Origin: an uncultured Planctomycetaceae bacterium
GTDB taxonomy: Bacteria; Planctomycetota; Planctomycetia; Pirellulales; UBA1268
DNA: 5,889 nucleotides
Direction of reading: 5' to 3'
Assembly (NCBI GenBank): GCA_903958265.1
Contig: CAJBSQ010000558.1
Location: forward strand, 1 to 5,889
Shown: piece by piece, positions 5,840 to 5,889 of the stretch
Layout: each line of letters opens with the position of its first letter
Numbering within the stretch: the first letter of the stretch is position 1
Position numbers and translations under genes: made by a program
Notes under the pieces: generated by a model
What the model was told of the DNA's origin: nothing
The model's input: only the letters and a program-made list of their open reading frames with translations
Databases searched by the model: none

Positions 5840-5889
5840 CTCACAAACTCCTCACAAAAAACTCACACTTCCTTACCACCATCCTCACA
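5840..5889 (+). promoter_or_regulatory. CTCACA direct repeats at 11-bp spacing: probable response-regulator operator
   Basis: Exact CTCACA copies begin at 5840, 5851, 5862 and 5884. The first three are 11 bp apart and the fourth is 22 bp after the third, so all four lie on one 11-bp register. The skipped slot holds a degenerate CTTACC at 5872. Direct 6-7-bp repeats once per helical turn, with AT-rich spacers such as the AAAAA between copies two and three, are the known geometry of sites for OmpR/PhoB-family winged-helix regulators (for example Pho boxes, and actinobacterial PhoP sites with a TCAC core). The regulator here is inferred. The array runs to the window edge and may continue; its target is probably a plus-strand gene just outside. 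Confidence 0.6.

Larger units (their letters stand above)
5539..5889. other. Non-coding stretch after the barrel gene, with hairpins and a right-hand operator-like array
   Basis: I see no believable gene in these 351 bp; the open frames lack a ribosome-binding site and protein-like composition. The left half is GC-rich with several short hairpins (listed separately). From about 5715 on it becomes clearly more AT-rich, with short T-runs (5745-5749, 5777-5781). The last 50 bp carry the CTCACA array. The change in composition and the array suggest a promoter region for a plus-strand gene beyond the right edge. Confidence 0.6.

Noticed and set aside
5590..5844. Small minus-strand gene (84 codons) in the right-hand intergenic region
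   Set aside because: There is no ribosome-binding site or recognisable domain, its composition is uneven, and it crosses the hairpin region and the shift in base composition.
5840..5889. CRP/FNR-type site, because the minus strand reads repeated TGTGAG
   Set aside because: CRP-type sites need an inverted pair (TGTGA...TCACA). The copies here are all in the same orientation on an 11-bp register, fitting a tandem-binding response regulator better.
5840..5889. CRISPR array
   Set aside because: Repeats are only 6 bp with 5-bp spacers, far shorter than CRISPR repeats and spacers.

Overview
The window most likely comes from a GC-rich Planctomycetota (planctomycete) chromosome. The basis is recognition of protein style, not a database match. 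The PEGA lipoprotein has the form common in that phylum (SNPPGALVYVDD, then FVYYGTRKVRLVKDGYETL). It sits beside a BBP2-type outer-membrane barrel and a FadL-like barrel, both pointing to a Gram-negative-type envelope. Codon use is uniformly GC-rich across all genes, and I see no insertion sequence, phage gene, CRISPR array, tRNA or rRNA.

Layout, left to right: (1) 1-418, minus strand: the N-terminal 139 residues of a PaaK-like adenylate-forming ligase, which continues off the left edge. (2) 426-1121, minus: a PEGA-domain lipoprotein with a proline/glutamine-rich tail, 7 nt upstream of the ligase and probably in one transcript with it. (3) 1122-1268: a divergent promoter region. (4) 1269-2597, plus: a PP2C-family Ser/Thr protein phosphatase with two membrane segments after the catalytic domain. 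(5) 2632-3894, minus: a FadL/OmpP1-like outer-membrane protein, convergent with the phosphatase across 34 nt. (6) 3895-4227: a 333-bp divergent intergenic region with a perfect 8-bp dyad. (7) 4228-5538, plus: a BBP2-family outer-membrane barrel with a strong ribosome-binding site. (8) 5539-5889: a non-coding stretch with several short hairpins, ending in direct CTCACA repeats on an 11-bp period that runs up to the right edge.

Functionally this is mostly cell-envelope content: two barrels, one lipoprotein, and one signalling phosphatase whose matching kinase is not in view. The genes do not form one obvious pathway. The clearest unexplained signal is the CTCACA array, which has the geometry of an operator for an OmpR/PhoB-family response regulator and probably controls a gene just beyond the right edge. 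I found no convincing evidence of a wholly new biological system.
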